Shown: piece by piece, positions 17,569 through 26,539 of the stretch
Layout: every line of letters starts with the position of its first letter
How positions within the stretch are numbered: the stretch's first letter is position 1
Assembly: GCF_003987855.1 (NCBI RefSeq)
Contig: NZ_RXIZ01000013.1
Span: 115,781-179,780, forward strand
Length of the DNA stretch: 64,000 nt
Direction: 5' to 3'
From: Hyphomicrobium sp.
GTDB lineage: Bacteria; Pseudomonadota; Alphaproteobacteria; Rhizobiales; Hyphomicrobiaceae
Notes under the pieces: model-generated
Told to the model about the DNA's origin: nothing
Databases searched by the model: none
What the model saw: only the letters and a program-made list of their open reading frames with translations
Translations under genes and position numbers: made by a program

Positions 17569-18525
17569 ATGAAGGTTGTGGTGTCGGGAGCTGCGGGCTT
17601 CGTGGGTTATCATCTGGCTGTTGCGCTGGCGGATATGCCGGATGTGGAGCTCTTTTGCGTCGACAGCCACATTCGCGGCGAAGATGACGAGGCCTATCAT
17701 CGACTGCAAGTCCGAGCGAACGTTCGCGCATTCAACATGGATCTCAACGATCGGGCTGCTCTCGATCAGTTGCCCGCCGATCCCGACTATATCTTTCATC
17801 TCGCAGCGTTGAACGGCACGCAAAACTTCTATGAGCGCCCGTTCGACGTGGTTCGGTGCTGCACGCTGCCGACAATTTTCCTGCTCGACCGCTATCGCGA
17901 TTGCAAGTCGCTCAAACGTTTCGTCTATGCGAGCAGCAGCGAGGCGTATGCTTCGACAGTCTCGCGCTTCAACTGGCCGGTGCCGACCGATGAATCCGTT
18001 CCGCTCGGCATCGACGACGTGACCAACGTGCGATGGTCGTACGGCGGCTCTAAAATGCACGGCGAGATTGCTGTTGTCGCTGCGGCGCAGCAGTTCAAGC
18101 TGCCCTTCTCGATCATCCGGTATCACAACGTGTATGGCCCCCGTATGGGCGACAAACACGTCATGCCGGACTTCCTCATGCGCGCGCGCAAGGGCGAGTT
18201 TGTTCTCTACGGCCACAAGGACACACGGACATTCCTCTATATCGAGGACGCGGTGCGGGCCACGATCGATGTCTCTCGATTGGACAGCTGCAAAGACGAG
18301 ATCGTGAATATCGGGGGAGGCCGTGAAATCGAGATGGGTGAACTCGGCAAGATCATGATGGATCTTGGCGGCTTCGAAGGCCAGATCGATCTGCAGCCGT
18401 CGCCGAAGGGGAGCGTCTCCCGGCGCGCCCCCGATCTTGCGAAGTTCAAGCGTCTCACGGGCTTCGAAGAGCGCTGGACACTGGAAGACGGCCTGAAGCA
18501 GACAATGGCGTTCTATCTGGCTTGA
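17569..18525 (+). CDS. NAD-dependent nucleotide-sugar epimerase/dehydratase
   Basis: ATG at 17569 follows GTAGGTGG and places the Rossmann motif at the very N-terminus (MKVVVSGAAGFVGYHLA), as in the extended short-chain dehydrogenase family; longer frames upstream are unlikely. The catalytic YxxxK is seen in WSYGGSKMHGE, the active-site serine region in YASSSEAYAS, and the substrate half in RYHNVYGPRMGDKHVMPDF. These fit a GalE/UDP-glucuronate epimerase-like enzyme acting on a UDP- or dTDP-sugar. It likely prepares a precursor together with the preceding dehydrogenase. Exact stereochemistry cannot be told. Confidence 0.88.
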   Translation: MKVVVSGAAGFVGYHLAVALADMPDVELFCVDSHIRGEDDEAYHRLQVRANVRAFNMDLNDRAALDQLPADPDYIFHLAALNGTQNFYERPFDVVRCCTLPTIFLLDRYRDCKSLKRFVYASSSEAYASTVSRFNWPVPTDESVPLGIDDVTNVRWSYGGSKMHGEIAVVAAAQQFKLPFSIIRYHNVYGPRMGDKHVMPDFLMRARKGEFVLYGHKDTRTFLYIEDAVRATIDVSRLDSCKDEIVNIGGGREIEMGELGKIMMDLGGFEGQIDLQPSPKGSVSRRAPDLAKFKRLTGFEERWTLEDGLKQTMAFYLA

Positions 18526-18731
18526 TTGTCTCCTAGGTCTCGGGCCCGGTGAATCGGGCACGGGCCGCGTTGATACGCGTTGCTAGCGGTTGCACTCACA
18601 TCACGGCGGCGGAAAAACTTTCCCGGCAGGCGCGGGAACAATTGACCGTTTGATATGAACCGTTTTTCCTCAAGTTTGGCGAGTCGGCGAAGTTTCAGCC
18701 GCTGCAACTCGCCGACTGGGGGGAATGATCA

Positions 18732-21290
18732 ATGCTGGGGGTCAAACGCGCAGCGGCCGCCGCTACTGCGCTCGTGCTATTGAGCCTCCCCCAGTCCGCC
18801 CAGGCTCAGCAATCGGGCGGTACGGCACCGCCACCAAGTGCGCCAGCGGCTCCGAGCACCAATGCTCCTGCAGCACCATCCGGTCCTGCTGACGCGACGC
18901 CGGTTCCAGTGCAGCAGCTGCCGGAAGTTCAAGTCATCCAGGCCCAGCCCAAGCCCCCGGCGCCGAGACAGATTCAGCAGGCTGCGAAGCCGAAGCCAGT
19001 GGCGCCTGTTACTCAACCCGCCCCGATCGCTCCCATCGAGCAGGACACGAGCGGTGCCGAGCCGACGCAAGTGAAGATGTCGCCCGTCGGGGGCAGCGAA
19101 ATTCCGATCGCAAAAGTTCCAGGGTCGGTGAACACGGTGTCGTCGTCAGACATCGCGCGCGGCGGCTTCACAGCCGTCCAGAATGTGCTCGAGACGCAAG
19201 TCCCGGGAATCATCGTCAACGATCTCCAAGGCAACGATTTCCAGACGAACGTCCAATTCCATGGTTTCGAAGCATCGCCGGTCAACGGCGTGCCGCAGGG
19301 CTTGGCGGTCTACGAGAATGGCGTTCGGATCAACGAAGCCTTCGGCGACATCGTCAATTGGGACTTCATCCCCGCAATCGCGATCTCCGACATTGCGGTC
19401 ACGACGAATAATCCCGCGTTCGGTCTCAATGCGCTGGGTGGTTCCGTCAACATCACGATGAAGGACGGCTTCAATTTCCAGGGCGTAGAAACCGATTTCC
19501 GCGCGGGCTCATTCGGACGGATTCAAGGTTCGGTCCAGGCGGGGCAGCAGGCCGGCAACTATGCGGCATATATCGCGGTTGAGGACATCCACGACGATGG
19601 CTGGCGGCAGTTTTCTCCCGCGGATATCCGCCGCATGTTTGCTGACATCGGCTTCAAGAACCATGACGCGGAGTTCCACGCGAACTTCACAGGCGCCGAC
19701 AATTTCGTCGGGGCCGTCGCCGCCTCGCCGGTCGAACTTCTCGACCAGAGCTATAGTGCGGTGTTCACGAACCCGCAGACGACGCAAAATGATATGGCGA
19801 TGGGGTCGGTCAACGGCTCGGTCAATGTCACCGATACGCTCAAGGTGTCTGGCGTCAGCTACTACCGCAGTTTCCGTCAGCATCACGTTGATGCCAATGC
19901 CTCAGACGCTGCGCCGTGCTCGGGAGATCCCGCACTCCTATGCTTTGACGGCGATCCTCTCTTCGATCAGCGCGGAAATCCGGTCATCACGCCGGCTAAC
20001 GGCGATCAGGCCGTGGGCGAGATCGATCGCATCTCGCAGCAAGCCGAAAGCTACGGCGGCTCGTTGCAGGCCGTTCAAAAGGCGAAGGTCTGGGGGCACG
20101 GAAACCAGTTCCTCGTCGGTGCCAGTATCGATCATGGTCGGGTGGGCTACCAGACCAGTGCTGAAATCGGCAGCTTCGGTCCGCAGTTCGTTGTCACGGG
20201 CGACGGGCAGATCGTCCAGAACTCGGACATTGAACCGGTCAACATCACCACGACGAATACCTACTACGGCGTGTTCTTCTCCGACACGTTCGATGTCACA
20301 GATCGCCTTTCGCTGACGGCGGGTGGACGCTTCAACTACGCGGATATCCGCCTGAAGGACAACACCGGCGAAGCGCCTGAGCTCAATGGCAACAACAAGT
20401 ACCAGCGATTCAATCCGATGGCTGGCGGCACGTATCAGCTTGTCCCAGGCCTTACGCTCTACAGCGGATACTCGGAAGCAAACCGCACGCCGGTCGCTGC
20501 GGAACTTGCCTGCGCGGATCCGAACAATCCCTGTCTCATCGAGAGTTTTCTGACCGGCGATCCGCCATTGAAGCAGGTCGTGTCGCGCACGGCCGAAGTT
20601 GGTTTCCGCGGCGAATCCACGTGGCTCGACGGGCGGAAGATGACGTGGAGCCTTGGCTATTTCCACGCCATGAACAGTGACGATATCATCAGCGTCGCCT
20701 CGGCCATCAACGGCCGGAGCTATTTTCAGAACGCCGGCAACACGCTGCGAGAAGGCGTCGACGCGAGTATCGATTACCGGAACGACCGTCTCTATCTGTT
20801 CGCAAGCTACAACTTCACGGATGCTCGCTTCGAGAGCACGTTCGACGTGAATTCGCCGAACAACCCATTAAATCCCTCGCCTGGTAACGACTTCATAACG
20901 ACAGTGCGCCCGGGCGACCGGATGCCGGGTGTCCCGCAGCACCGCTTCAAGGCGGGCTTCGACTATTGGATGACACAGAAGTGGAAGTTTGGCGGCGATC
21001 TCATTGCCGCCTCCGATCAGATCTTTTTCGGCGATGACGCCAATCAGAACGCGCCGCTACCGGGCTACGCCGTCGTCAATCTTCATACATCCTACGACGT
21101 GACAAAGAACGTTCAGGTCTACGCGCTCGTGAACAATATCTTCGACCATCACTACGCGACGTATGGAAACTACTTCAATATCGAAGACGCATCGGCGGCT
21201 TCGCTGGGCACGATCGATTTCACGGACGCGCGTACCGTCACTCCGGCAACGCCGCTTGCCGCCTATGGTGGTTTCAAGGTCAGGTTCTAG
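18732..21290 (+). CDS. TonB-dependent outer-membrane receptor with proline-rich spacer
   Basis: An 852-residue receptor with a clear signal peptide (cleavage after AQA near residue 25), a TonB-box-like segment PEVQVI at about 64-69, then an unusual 45-residue spacer rich in Pro, Lys, Gln and Ala before the plug. The plug includes VPGSVNTVSSSDIARGG, VQFHGFEASPVNG and AFGLNALGGSVNITMK. The barrel ends in GGFKVRF, the usual terminal phenylalanine. The ligand is unknown; no siderophore or cobalamin genes adjoin, and neighbours give no clue. It is preceded by about 200 bases with a small hairpin (TTCCCG/CGGGAA at 18620-18638) and stands alone. Confidence 0.88.
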   Translation: MLGVKRAAAAATALVLLSLPQSAQAQQSGGTAPPPSAPAAPSTNAPAAPSGPADATPVPVQQLPEVQVIQAQPKPPAPRQIQQAAKPKPVAPVTQPAPIAPIEQDTSGAEPTQVKMSPVGGSEIPIAKVPGSVNTVSSSDIARGGFTAVQNVLETQVPGIIVNDLQGNDFQTNVQFHGFEASPVNGVPQGLAVYENGVRINEAFGDIVNWDFIPAIAISDIAVTTNNPAFGLNALGGSVNITMKDGFNFQGVETDFRAGSFGRIQGSVQAGQQAGNYAAYIAVEDIHDDGWRQFSPADIRRMFADIGFKNHDAEFHANFTGADNFVGAVAASPVELLDQSYSAVFTNPQTTQNDMAMGSVNGSVNVTDTLKVSGVSYYRSFRQHHVDANASDAAPCSGDPALLCFDGDPLFDQRGNPVITPANGDQAVGEIDRISQQAESYGGSLQAVQKAKVWGHGNQFLVGASIDHGRVGYQTSAEIGSFGPQFVVTGDGQIVQNSDIEPVNITTTNTYYGVFFSDTFDVTDRLSLTAGGRFNYADIRLKDNTGEAPELNGNNKYQRFNPMAGGTYQLVPGLTLYSGYSEANRTPVAAELACADPNNPCLIESFLTGDPPLKQVVSRTAEVGFRGESTWLDGRKMTWSLGYFHAMNSDDIISVASAINGRSYFQNAGNTLREGVDASIDYRNDRLYLFASYNFTDARFESTFDVNSPNNPLNPSPGNDFITTVRPGDRMPGVPQHRFKAGFDYWMTQKWKFGGDLIAASDQIFFGDDANQNAPLPGYAVVNLHTSYDVTKNVQVYALVNNIFDHHYATYGNYFNIEDASAASLGTIDFTDARTVTPATPLAAYGGFKVRF

Positions 21291-21357
21291 CGGATAGAAA
21301 AGCCCGAACGCGGTGGTCACGCCACGCACGCTCCGACCCACCTTGCCTCAGATTAAT

Positions 21358-22176
21358 TTAAGCCTTCGACGCGGATGGCTCGGCCGTGATCTTGAATGAC
21401 GTGAGTTCATCGGGCGTGAAAACGTGCAGTCGCTCCTTAGGCGTCTGCATCGCTTTGATCCAAGCTCCAGGATCAATCCCCATGCTTACGAGATATTCCT
21501 CACACTGCGCGGAAATCTGCTGAGCGGCGGAGATGCCATCGTGCCAGGTCTCTGTTCCCTGCGGGACGGCGTAGATTTGGTGCACGCCGAGAAGCGCCTG
21601 CTTTCCCGCGCGCCTAGTGACGCCTCCTGCGAACGCGAGGGGGCAGGACGAAGCGCAATACCCCTTGCCGGCGACTTCTGTGTTCAGCCCCCGTTTTCGA
21701 ATACTTTTGCCGATGCTGATCGCGTCGGACACGGAGCCGCCGGGCGACAAGAAAAAAATCGTCTTGGCCTCGGCGCCGTTCTGCTCGAGGAACTTCTCGA
21801 AATCACCAGCGGTGCCCGGCTCAATGCGTCCGATGGCGGATATGCTGGCATTGTCTCCTTTGTAAAATGCCATGCGCTCAGCGACCATCTCTGGCGTCGG
21901 ACGGGCCGGAACTCCGGGCATCATCGGGCTCTCTGATCCCGGCAGCACGGGCAGCGCTTTCGGGAAGTACGGCCGCTCCTGATCGGTGCGCGTCGGCGGC
22001 TGGAACACAATGCGCATCGTCTGCTCGGAATTTTGTTCGAGCGCCTTATCGACGAGGCTTCTTAAATCCAGGGCGAGGATGGCGCCACTCGCTACAAGCA
22101 GAAGAAAAAAGATCGAGCGGATGAGAGCGCCTTCGAGCGCTCCTTCTTCCCGCCACGATGCGCGCTTCTCCGCCAT
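21358..22176 (-). CDS. ClpP-like membrane-anchored protein (COG3904 type)
   Basis: The 272-residue product has one membrane helix (about 20-37, IRSIFFLLLVASGAILALDL), a Pro-rich linker and a periplasmic ClpP/crotonase-fold domain. The oxyanion glycines are in FFLSPGGSVSDA, the candidate nucleophile Ser176/177 in GYCASSCPLAFAGG, and a candidate histidine in LLGVHQIYA (His199). These are hallmarks of COG3904 proteins, described as predicted periplasmic ClpP-like proteins of unproven activity. Its start lies 4 bases after the stop of the coiled-coil membrane protein at 22181-23494, so both are one operon. A membrane-bound protease role is inference. Confidence 0.8.
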   Translation of the reverse strand: MAEKRASWREEGALEGALIRSIFFLLLVASGAILALDLRSLVDKALEQNSEQTMRIVFQPPTRTDQERPYFPKALPVLPGSESPMMPGVPARPTPEMVAERMAFYKGDNASISAIGRIEPGTAGDFEKFLEQNGAEAKTIFFLSPGGSVSDAISIGKSIRKRGLNTEVAGKGYCASSCPLAFAGGVTRRAGKQALLGVHQIYAVPQGTETWHDGISAAQQISAQCEEYLVSMGIDPGAWIKAMQTPKERLHVFTPDELTSFKITAEPSASKA

Positions 22177-22180
22177 TTAC

Positions 22181-23494
22181 CTACCGCTGGTAGCCAACAG
22201 CGGGTGTTATGGGCGCAACGTTTGTCGGGGGTTTGGCTGTCTCGGGTGGCGCGGGCGGTGCTGGCTCTGAGTTTCGTTGTTCATTCGGGACCTCACGCGC
22301 GGGCTGGAAGGCGTGCGTCTCGCGAGCTTGCATGTTGTTGTAGATTTTGAGCGCACGCATGATCTCACCAGCGGTCATGGCGTCCTCATCGCGCTCTTCT
22401 CCCTCTTCGCGGCGGATGGCGGCGAAAACAATCGAATGGATGAAGATGAGCACGGCGGGCATGAGGTCGAGCGAAATGGCGCCCGCCCAACTTGGAAGAA
22501 AATCCGGTGCATACCGAATGACGGCTTCCGCCGTCGACAGCGGCACAAAACGAACAGGCTTCACCTCCGGGCGGGCGAGAATGTCGTCGGCTGCCGTGGA
22601 AAGCGCTTGAGATTGCGATTTGATCGCCTGCTCGACCTTCGTCACGACTTGGTTTTGTCTGTCGACGAGATCGGCGGAACGGCCATCTGCGGCGGGTGCG
22701 ATGAAGCTTTTCGACAAGTCGTCGGCGGTGCGCTTTACGGCCGGAGCGATTGAGGTTTGCTGCAGGTCGGCAATGAGGCCTGTCAGCGTCACGGTTTGCG
22801 CCGCGAATTCGTTGATCCGGTCTTCGACCGGTCCGGTACCGGATGTCAGCTGACGCATTTTCTCCAGCGTTTTCCCGCCAGATTCGAAAAGCGTCTTGAT
22901 GCGCTCGCGGGACGCATCGATCTCGGTCGCCAGCGCATTCAGTTGGGACGACATCTGTGCGGTGAGTTGGACGACGGTCCCGCTTCCGGATGTGCCTGTC
23001 AGGGCTCCCGACTGACGCTCCTGATCGGACAGCAGTGAAAACCGCTGAGAGGCGAGCTGAATGTCGGGTAGTAGACCTTGGGCGGCAAGAGCGTTGCCGT
23101 GCGCTTGATCCAAGCGCTGCTGGTATTCGTCAGTCGCAATTGCCATGTGCTGCTGCAGGGCGGCCGAGCCGGCAAGCGCGGCAGCGTTCAGCCACGCCGA
23201 CATCGCGAGGATCATGATGCCGCCGACGCACATGGCCAGATACATGAGGCGTCGAGAGGATGGCTGACGAATGTGCGGCAGGAACCGCATCAGATACGTC
23301 CAGAAGGCAAAGATGCCGACGGAAACTGCGGCCGAATACACGATGGCGGCGAAGAAAACCGCGATGGGAGAGCCCTCAAGAAGGCTGCGGACGCCGATGT
23401 AGGTGTAAATACCGCTGGCAAGGGCGAGCGTCGCGAGCGTAAATTTCGTCATCACTTCGAGACGAGCAATTCCGCCCCTAAGGACTTGGGACAT
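22181..23494 (-). CDS. Four-helix membrane protein with long periplasmic coiled region
   Basis: I do not recognise a named family. Three membrane helices lie near the N-terminus (about 15-35, 42-66, 88-112), then a helical, Gln/Ser/Asp-rich segment of about 220 residues, a fourth helix near 338-355 (GAISLDLMPAVLIFIHSIVF), and a Pro-rich, disordered C-terminal tail (APPAPPETAKPPT). The central region looks like an extracytoplasmic coiled-coil sensor or scaffold. Because it is the first gene of a two-gene operon with the ClpP-like protein, it may be its partner or substrate-binding subunit. Confidence 0.65.
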   Translation of the reverse strand: MSQVLRGGIARLEVMTKFTLATLALASGIYTYIGVRSLLEGSPIAVFFAAIVYSAAVSVGIFAFWTYLMRFLPHIRQPSSRRLMYLAMCVGGIMILAMSAWLNAAALAGSAALQQHMAIATDEYQQRLDQAHGNALAAQGLLPDIQLASQRFSLLSDQERQSGALTGTSGSGTVVQLTAQMSSQLNALATEIDASRERIKTLFESGGKTLEKMRQLTSGTGPVEDRINEFAAQTVTLTGLIADLQQTSIAPAVKRTADDLSKSFIAPAADGRSADLVDRQNQVVTKVEQAIKSQSQALSTAADDILARPEVKPVRFVPLSTAEAVIRYAPDFLPSWAGAISLDLMPAVLIFIHSIVFAAIRREEGEERDEDAMTAGEIMRALKIYNNMQARETHAFQPAREVPNEQRNSEPAPPAPPETAKPPTNVAPITPAVGYQR

Positions 23495-23549
23495 CTAACG
23501 ATCCTTGACGTTTGATGATGGCAGCCTGCGATAATGTAGGATGCACGTG

Positions 23550-23581
23550 CCGGTTTTAAAGCGAGCTGAGCTTTAAACCGG
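23550..23581. repeat. Inverted repeat between divergent genes
   Basis: CCGGTTTTAAAGC (23550-23562) pairs with GCTTTAAACCGG (23570-23581) except for one extra T, separated by 7 bases. It lies between the starts of two divergent genes (23494 minus and 23667 plus), so a regulator-binding site is more likely than a terminator; it could also act as a 5'-leader hairpin. Confidence 0.55.
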
Positions 23582-23666
23582 AAATTATGGGCGATTTCGC
23601 GGAAGACGGATCTCAGCCGTGTTGCTTTGCGTTCGCCGCCAACAATCATCAGCCGAGGATGCGCGC

Positions 23667-23969
23667 GTGGCCGAGCCTATCGTAATCACCATCCCACACC
23701 GCCTGTCCAAGGACGAAGCCATCCGCCGATTGAAGAATGGATTGGGCTCCGCAAACCTGCCCTTCTTGACGATCGAACGGGAGGAGTGGACGGGCGATCT
23801 TCTCGAATTCAGTCTTAAGGCAATGGGTCAGCAAGCGACCGGAACTGCACTGGTGCAAGACAGCGCCGTCCAACTCACGCTTGTGCTTCCCTGGTTACTG
23901 CACAGGTTCGCTGAGCTAGCCAGTGGAGCCTTGACCAAACGGACGAAGCTACTCCTGGAAAAGAAGTGA
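23667..23969 (+). CDS. Polyhydroxyalkanoic acid system family protein
   Basis: GTG at 23667 is chosen: GAGGAT precedes it and the product then begins with AEPIVITIPHRLSKDEAIRR, the conserved opening of the PHA_gran_rgn family. The 100-residue protein keeps the family pattern of an alternating-strand start, a central DLLEFSLKAMGQQATGTA and a C-terminal helix ending in basic residues (TKRTKLLLEKK). Members are associated with PHA granule genes and regulation, but their biochemical role is not established. No PHA synthase gene is in this window. Confidence 0.8.
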   Translation: MAEPIVITIPHRLSKDEAIRRLKNGLGSANLPFLTIEREEWTGDLLEFSLKAMGQQATGTALVQDSAVQLTLVLPWLLHRFAELASGALTKRTKLLLEKK

Positions 23970-23987
23970 AGAGCCCGCCCGGCCGAG

Positions 23988-24197
23988 TTAACCGGGTACG
24001 CCCTTGGGCACCCACTCGCCGCCTTCCTTGACATAGGACCGCTTCACGGCCGCCCAGGCTATCCGGAAAGAGGCTTCCTCATCACCGCCGTATTCGTCGT
24101 AGGCTGAGTTAAATGCTGCCCGAAAAATGTCCTGGGCGTGTTCAGGCAAGTTCTCGCGAACGGAAGCGGGAAGATCATCGTTTGCTGCGTAGGGCAC
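23988..24197 (-). CDS. chaB: ChaB family protein
   Basis: The 69-residue product matches ChaB from start to end: VPYAANDDLPASVRENLPEH, a helical AFNSAYDEYGG core, and RIAWAAVKRSYVKEGGEWVP. GTG at 24197 is preferred over a longer ATG frame because AGAGG lies 6-10 bases upstream and the family begins with this P-Y motif. ChaB was named as a regulator of the ChaA cation antiporter, though its molecular role is uncertain and it often occurs alone. It is convergent to the PHA-system gene. Confidence 0.85.
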   Translation of the reverse strand: MPYAANDDLPASVRENLPEHAQDIFRAAFNSAYDEYGGDEEASFRIAWAAVKRSYVKEGGEWVPKGVPG

Positions 24198-24480
24198 CGC
24201 GGACCTCTGATCGGCTTGAATGGCGAGAAGTCCAATTACTATGTGTCCGATAAAATAGCGGAGCAACTCTATAAATACAGACGCGCGATCGCCCCGGGAG
24301 GTTTCGCTTCCGGGGCGTTTTAGCGCCGATGGGTTGGCCTAGGAGCAAGCCATCAGTGTGCGGGAGACGTTTCAGCACGGCCTGAAGTTCCCAGCACGTA
24401 AAGACAAATTCAAAATTGTTCGCTGATCTCCAACGTGGAGCTGAAGGAGAGTCATACGCGGCTCTATTATGCATTTGCCT
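24198..24480. other. Divergent intergenic region with plus-strand terminator
   Basis: The gap between chaB and the glucan operon holds the intrinsic terminator at 24290-24321 on the plus strand although no plus-strand gene precedes it nearby. Short frames here show no family features. A weak minus-strand GGAAC-N17-CGTC match (24366-24391) could serve chaB. Confidence 0.4.
24290..24321 (+). terminator. Strong intrinsic terminator not preceded by a recognised gene
   Basis: CGCCCCGGGAG (24290-24300) pairs over 11 bp with CTTCCGGGGCG (24307-24317), one G-U pair, 6-base loop, followed by TTTT. The only plus-strand protein gene upstream ends over 300 bases away, with chaB in between on the other strand. 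It may end a small RNA. Confidence 0.75.
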
Positions 24481-24505
24481 GGAACTACAAGGCTTTCCCC
24501 TCGTT
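24481..24505 (+). promoter_or_regulatory. Putative EcfG (general stress sigma) promoter of the glucan/trehalose operon
   Basis: GGAAC at 24481-24485, exactly 16 bases, then CGTT at 24502-24505. This is a full match to the alphaproteobacterial EcfG/RpoE2 consensus GGAAC-N16/17-CGTT. It ends 30 bases before the glgE start codon, a fitting distance for a short leader. Confidence 0.7.
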
Positions 24506-24535
24506 TACAGGAGCTAGCATCATTGGTTCGGGGAA

Positions 24536-26539
24536 ATGCAGAAAAAAGCGGCAGACGAGTGCGCGGTCACGATAGACGAAGCGACTGCCAGTCGGCGCAT
24601 TGTCATCTCCCACATCGAACCGCAAGTTGACGACGGTCGCTACGCGGCCAAGTTCTGTGTCGGCGACACGCTGGCGGTGAGCGCGAACGTTTTTTCAGAT
24701 GGGCATGTGGAGCTCTCCGTTGACCTGGAAATCAGGCCCCCTCGCGGAGCTCCGACGGTCAAGATCCCGATGCGGCTTCTTGGGAATGATCGGTGGGCTG
24801 CCGACTACCCGCTGACCGCGCGCGGAACATATTCGTTCGAGATCGTCGCCTGGCGCGACGATTTCGCGACGTGGCTTTCAGATGCGCGCAAACGCATGGC
24901 CGCGCGACAGCCCATGGAACTGGAGTTCGATCATGTCCGCGGACTGATCGACTCGGCGATCGAGAATGCTTCCGGTTCGCTCGTCGAGGACGAGTTTCGC
25001 GAGCTCGCAGCACGGTTCGCCGAGTGCAGCACGACTGAAGAGCGGATGGCGCTTCTCAACTCGACTGAGACCCAACGACTGTTTCGGACAGGGGGACCTC
25101 GTGCACACGAGGCGGCGAGCGAGCACGCTCTGCCGCTCATCGTCGAACGTAGGCGCGCGGGCTTTGGAGCGTGGTACGAACTCATGCCGCGTTCGCTTTC
25201 CAGAGTTGATGGACAGCATGGGACATTCGATGACGTTATCGCGCACCTGCCCTATGTGCGCGACATGGGCTTTGACGTGCTGTACTTCCCGCCCATCCAC
25301 CCGATCGGCAAGACCCACCGCAAAGGACGGAACAACAGCCTCGTCGCTGAAAAGGGCGATCCCGGGAGCCCGTATGCGATCGGATCACAAGATGGCGGTC
25401 ACGACGCCATTCATCCCGAGCTCGGCGATTTCGCCGACTTCAAGCGTCTCGTGACTGCGGCGCGCGAGGCCGGGCTTGAGATCGCGCTGGATTTTGCGAT
25501 CCAGTGTTCGCCTGATCACCCGTGGATCAAGGCGCATCCGGAGTGGTTCAAGTGGCGATCGGATGGTTCGATCCGGTTCGCTGAGAATCCTCCGAAGAAA
25601 TATGAGGATATCGTCAACGTCGAATTTTACGGCGCAGCGTTCCCAGGAGTGTGGCTGGCGCTGCGTGACGTCGTCCTTTTCTGGATCGAGCAAGGCGTAA
25701 AGATCTTTCGCGTCGACAACCCGCATACGAAGCCGTTTCCATTCTGGCAATGGCTGATCAGCGAGGTGCATGCGCACGATCCTGACGTGATTTTCTTGAG
25801 CGAAGCGTTCACCCGCCCAAACATCATGCAGCACTTGGCGAAGATCGGCTTCACGCAGTCCTATTCGTACTTCACGTGGCGCAATACCAAGGAAGAGCTC
25901 ACGACGTACCTTACCGAGCTGACCACCGGCCCCTCGGCGGCGTTCATGCGGCCGAACTTCTTCGTCAACACACCGGATATCAATCCCTACTACTTGCAGA
26001 CGGGTGGGCGCGCGGCGTTTCAGGTTCGCCTCATCCTCGCTGCATCTCTTGGAACGAACTACGGGATCTATAGCGGGTTCGAGCTTGCTGAAGCCGAGGC
26101 GCTTCCGGGCAGGGAAGAGTATTCGGACAGCGAGAAGTATCAATTAAAGAAACGCGATTGGGACCGGCCAGGTCACATCCGTGATGACATCACGCGGATC
26201 AATAATCTGCGTAAGTCCTCCGCTGCTCTGCACGAGTTCAAGAACGTCACGTTCTACAACGCGTGGAATGACAACATCCTCTATTATGGAAAGACGACCG
26301 CCGATCTGCGCGATTTCCTTCTCTTTGCGGTGAACCTCGATCCGAAGACGCCGCAGGGCGCGCACTTCGAAGTTCCCTTGTGGGAATTTGGTCTTAGCGA
26401 TGATGCGTCGATCGAGGTGGACGACGTCGTCAGCGGGCAGCGCTTCACGTGGACGGGTAAGATCCAGCACGTCTATTTGGATCCGGCTCTCCAGCCCTAT
26501 GCGATTTGGCGCCTTCATGCTCCGGGAGGCCGCCCGTGA
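24536..26539 (+). CDS. glgE: GlgE, alpha-1,4-glucan:maltose-1-phosphate maltosyltransferase
   Basis: GlgE (GH13_3) transfers maltose from alpha-maltose-1-phosphate to the non-reducing end of a glucan. The 667-residue chain has the family's N-terminal beta domain and helical insert (about 20-200), then the GH13 barrel with [14 protein letters not shown]. The catalytic nucleophile is Asp394 in [10 protein letters not shown] and the acid/base Glu423 in FLSEAFTRP; both fall at the residue numbers reported for the Streptomyces enzyme. It is the first gene of the operon and lies directly behind the EcfG-type promoter. Its stop overlaps the next start by 4 bases. The substrate would come from the fused maltokinase encoded next. 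Confidence 0.96.
   Translation: MQKKAADECAVTIDEATASRRIVISHIEPQVDDGRYAAKFCVGDTLAVSANVFSDGHVELSVDLEIRPPRGAPTVKIPMRLLGNDRWAADYPLTARGTYSFEIVAWRDDFATWLSDARKRMAARQPMELEFDHVRGLIDSAIENASGSLVEDEFRELAARFAECSTTEERMALLNSTETQRLFRTGGPRAHEAASEHALPLIVERRRAGFGAWYELMPRSLSRVDGQHGTFDDVIAHLPYVRDMGFDVLYFPPIHPIGKTHRKGRNNSLVAEKGDPGSPYAIGSQDGGHDAIHPELGDFADFKRLVTAAREAGLEIALDFAIQCSPDHPWIKAHPEWFKWRSDGSIRFAENPPKKYEDIVNVEFYGAAFPGVWLALRDVVLFWIEQGVKIFRVDNPHTKPFPFWQWLISEVHAHDPDVIFLSEAFTRPNIMQHLAKIGFTQSYSYFTWRNTKEELTTYLTELTTGPSAAFMRPNFFVNTPDINPYYLQTGGRAAFQVRLILAASLGTNYGIYSGFELAEAEALPGREEYSDSEKYQLKKRDWDRPGHIRDDITRINNLRKSSAALHEFKNVTFYNAWNDNILYYGKTTADLRDFLLFAVNLDPKTPQGAHFEVPLWEFGLSDDASIEVDDVVSGQRFTWTGKIQHVYLDPALQPYAIWRLHAPGGRP

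Noticed and set aside
18535-18570. GC-rich hairpin after the epimerase gene as a terminator
   Set aside because: GGCCCG/CGGGCC can pair around 12 bases, but no T-run follows.
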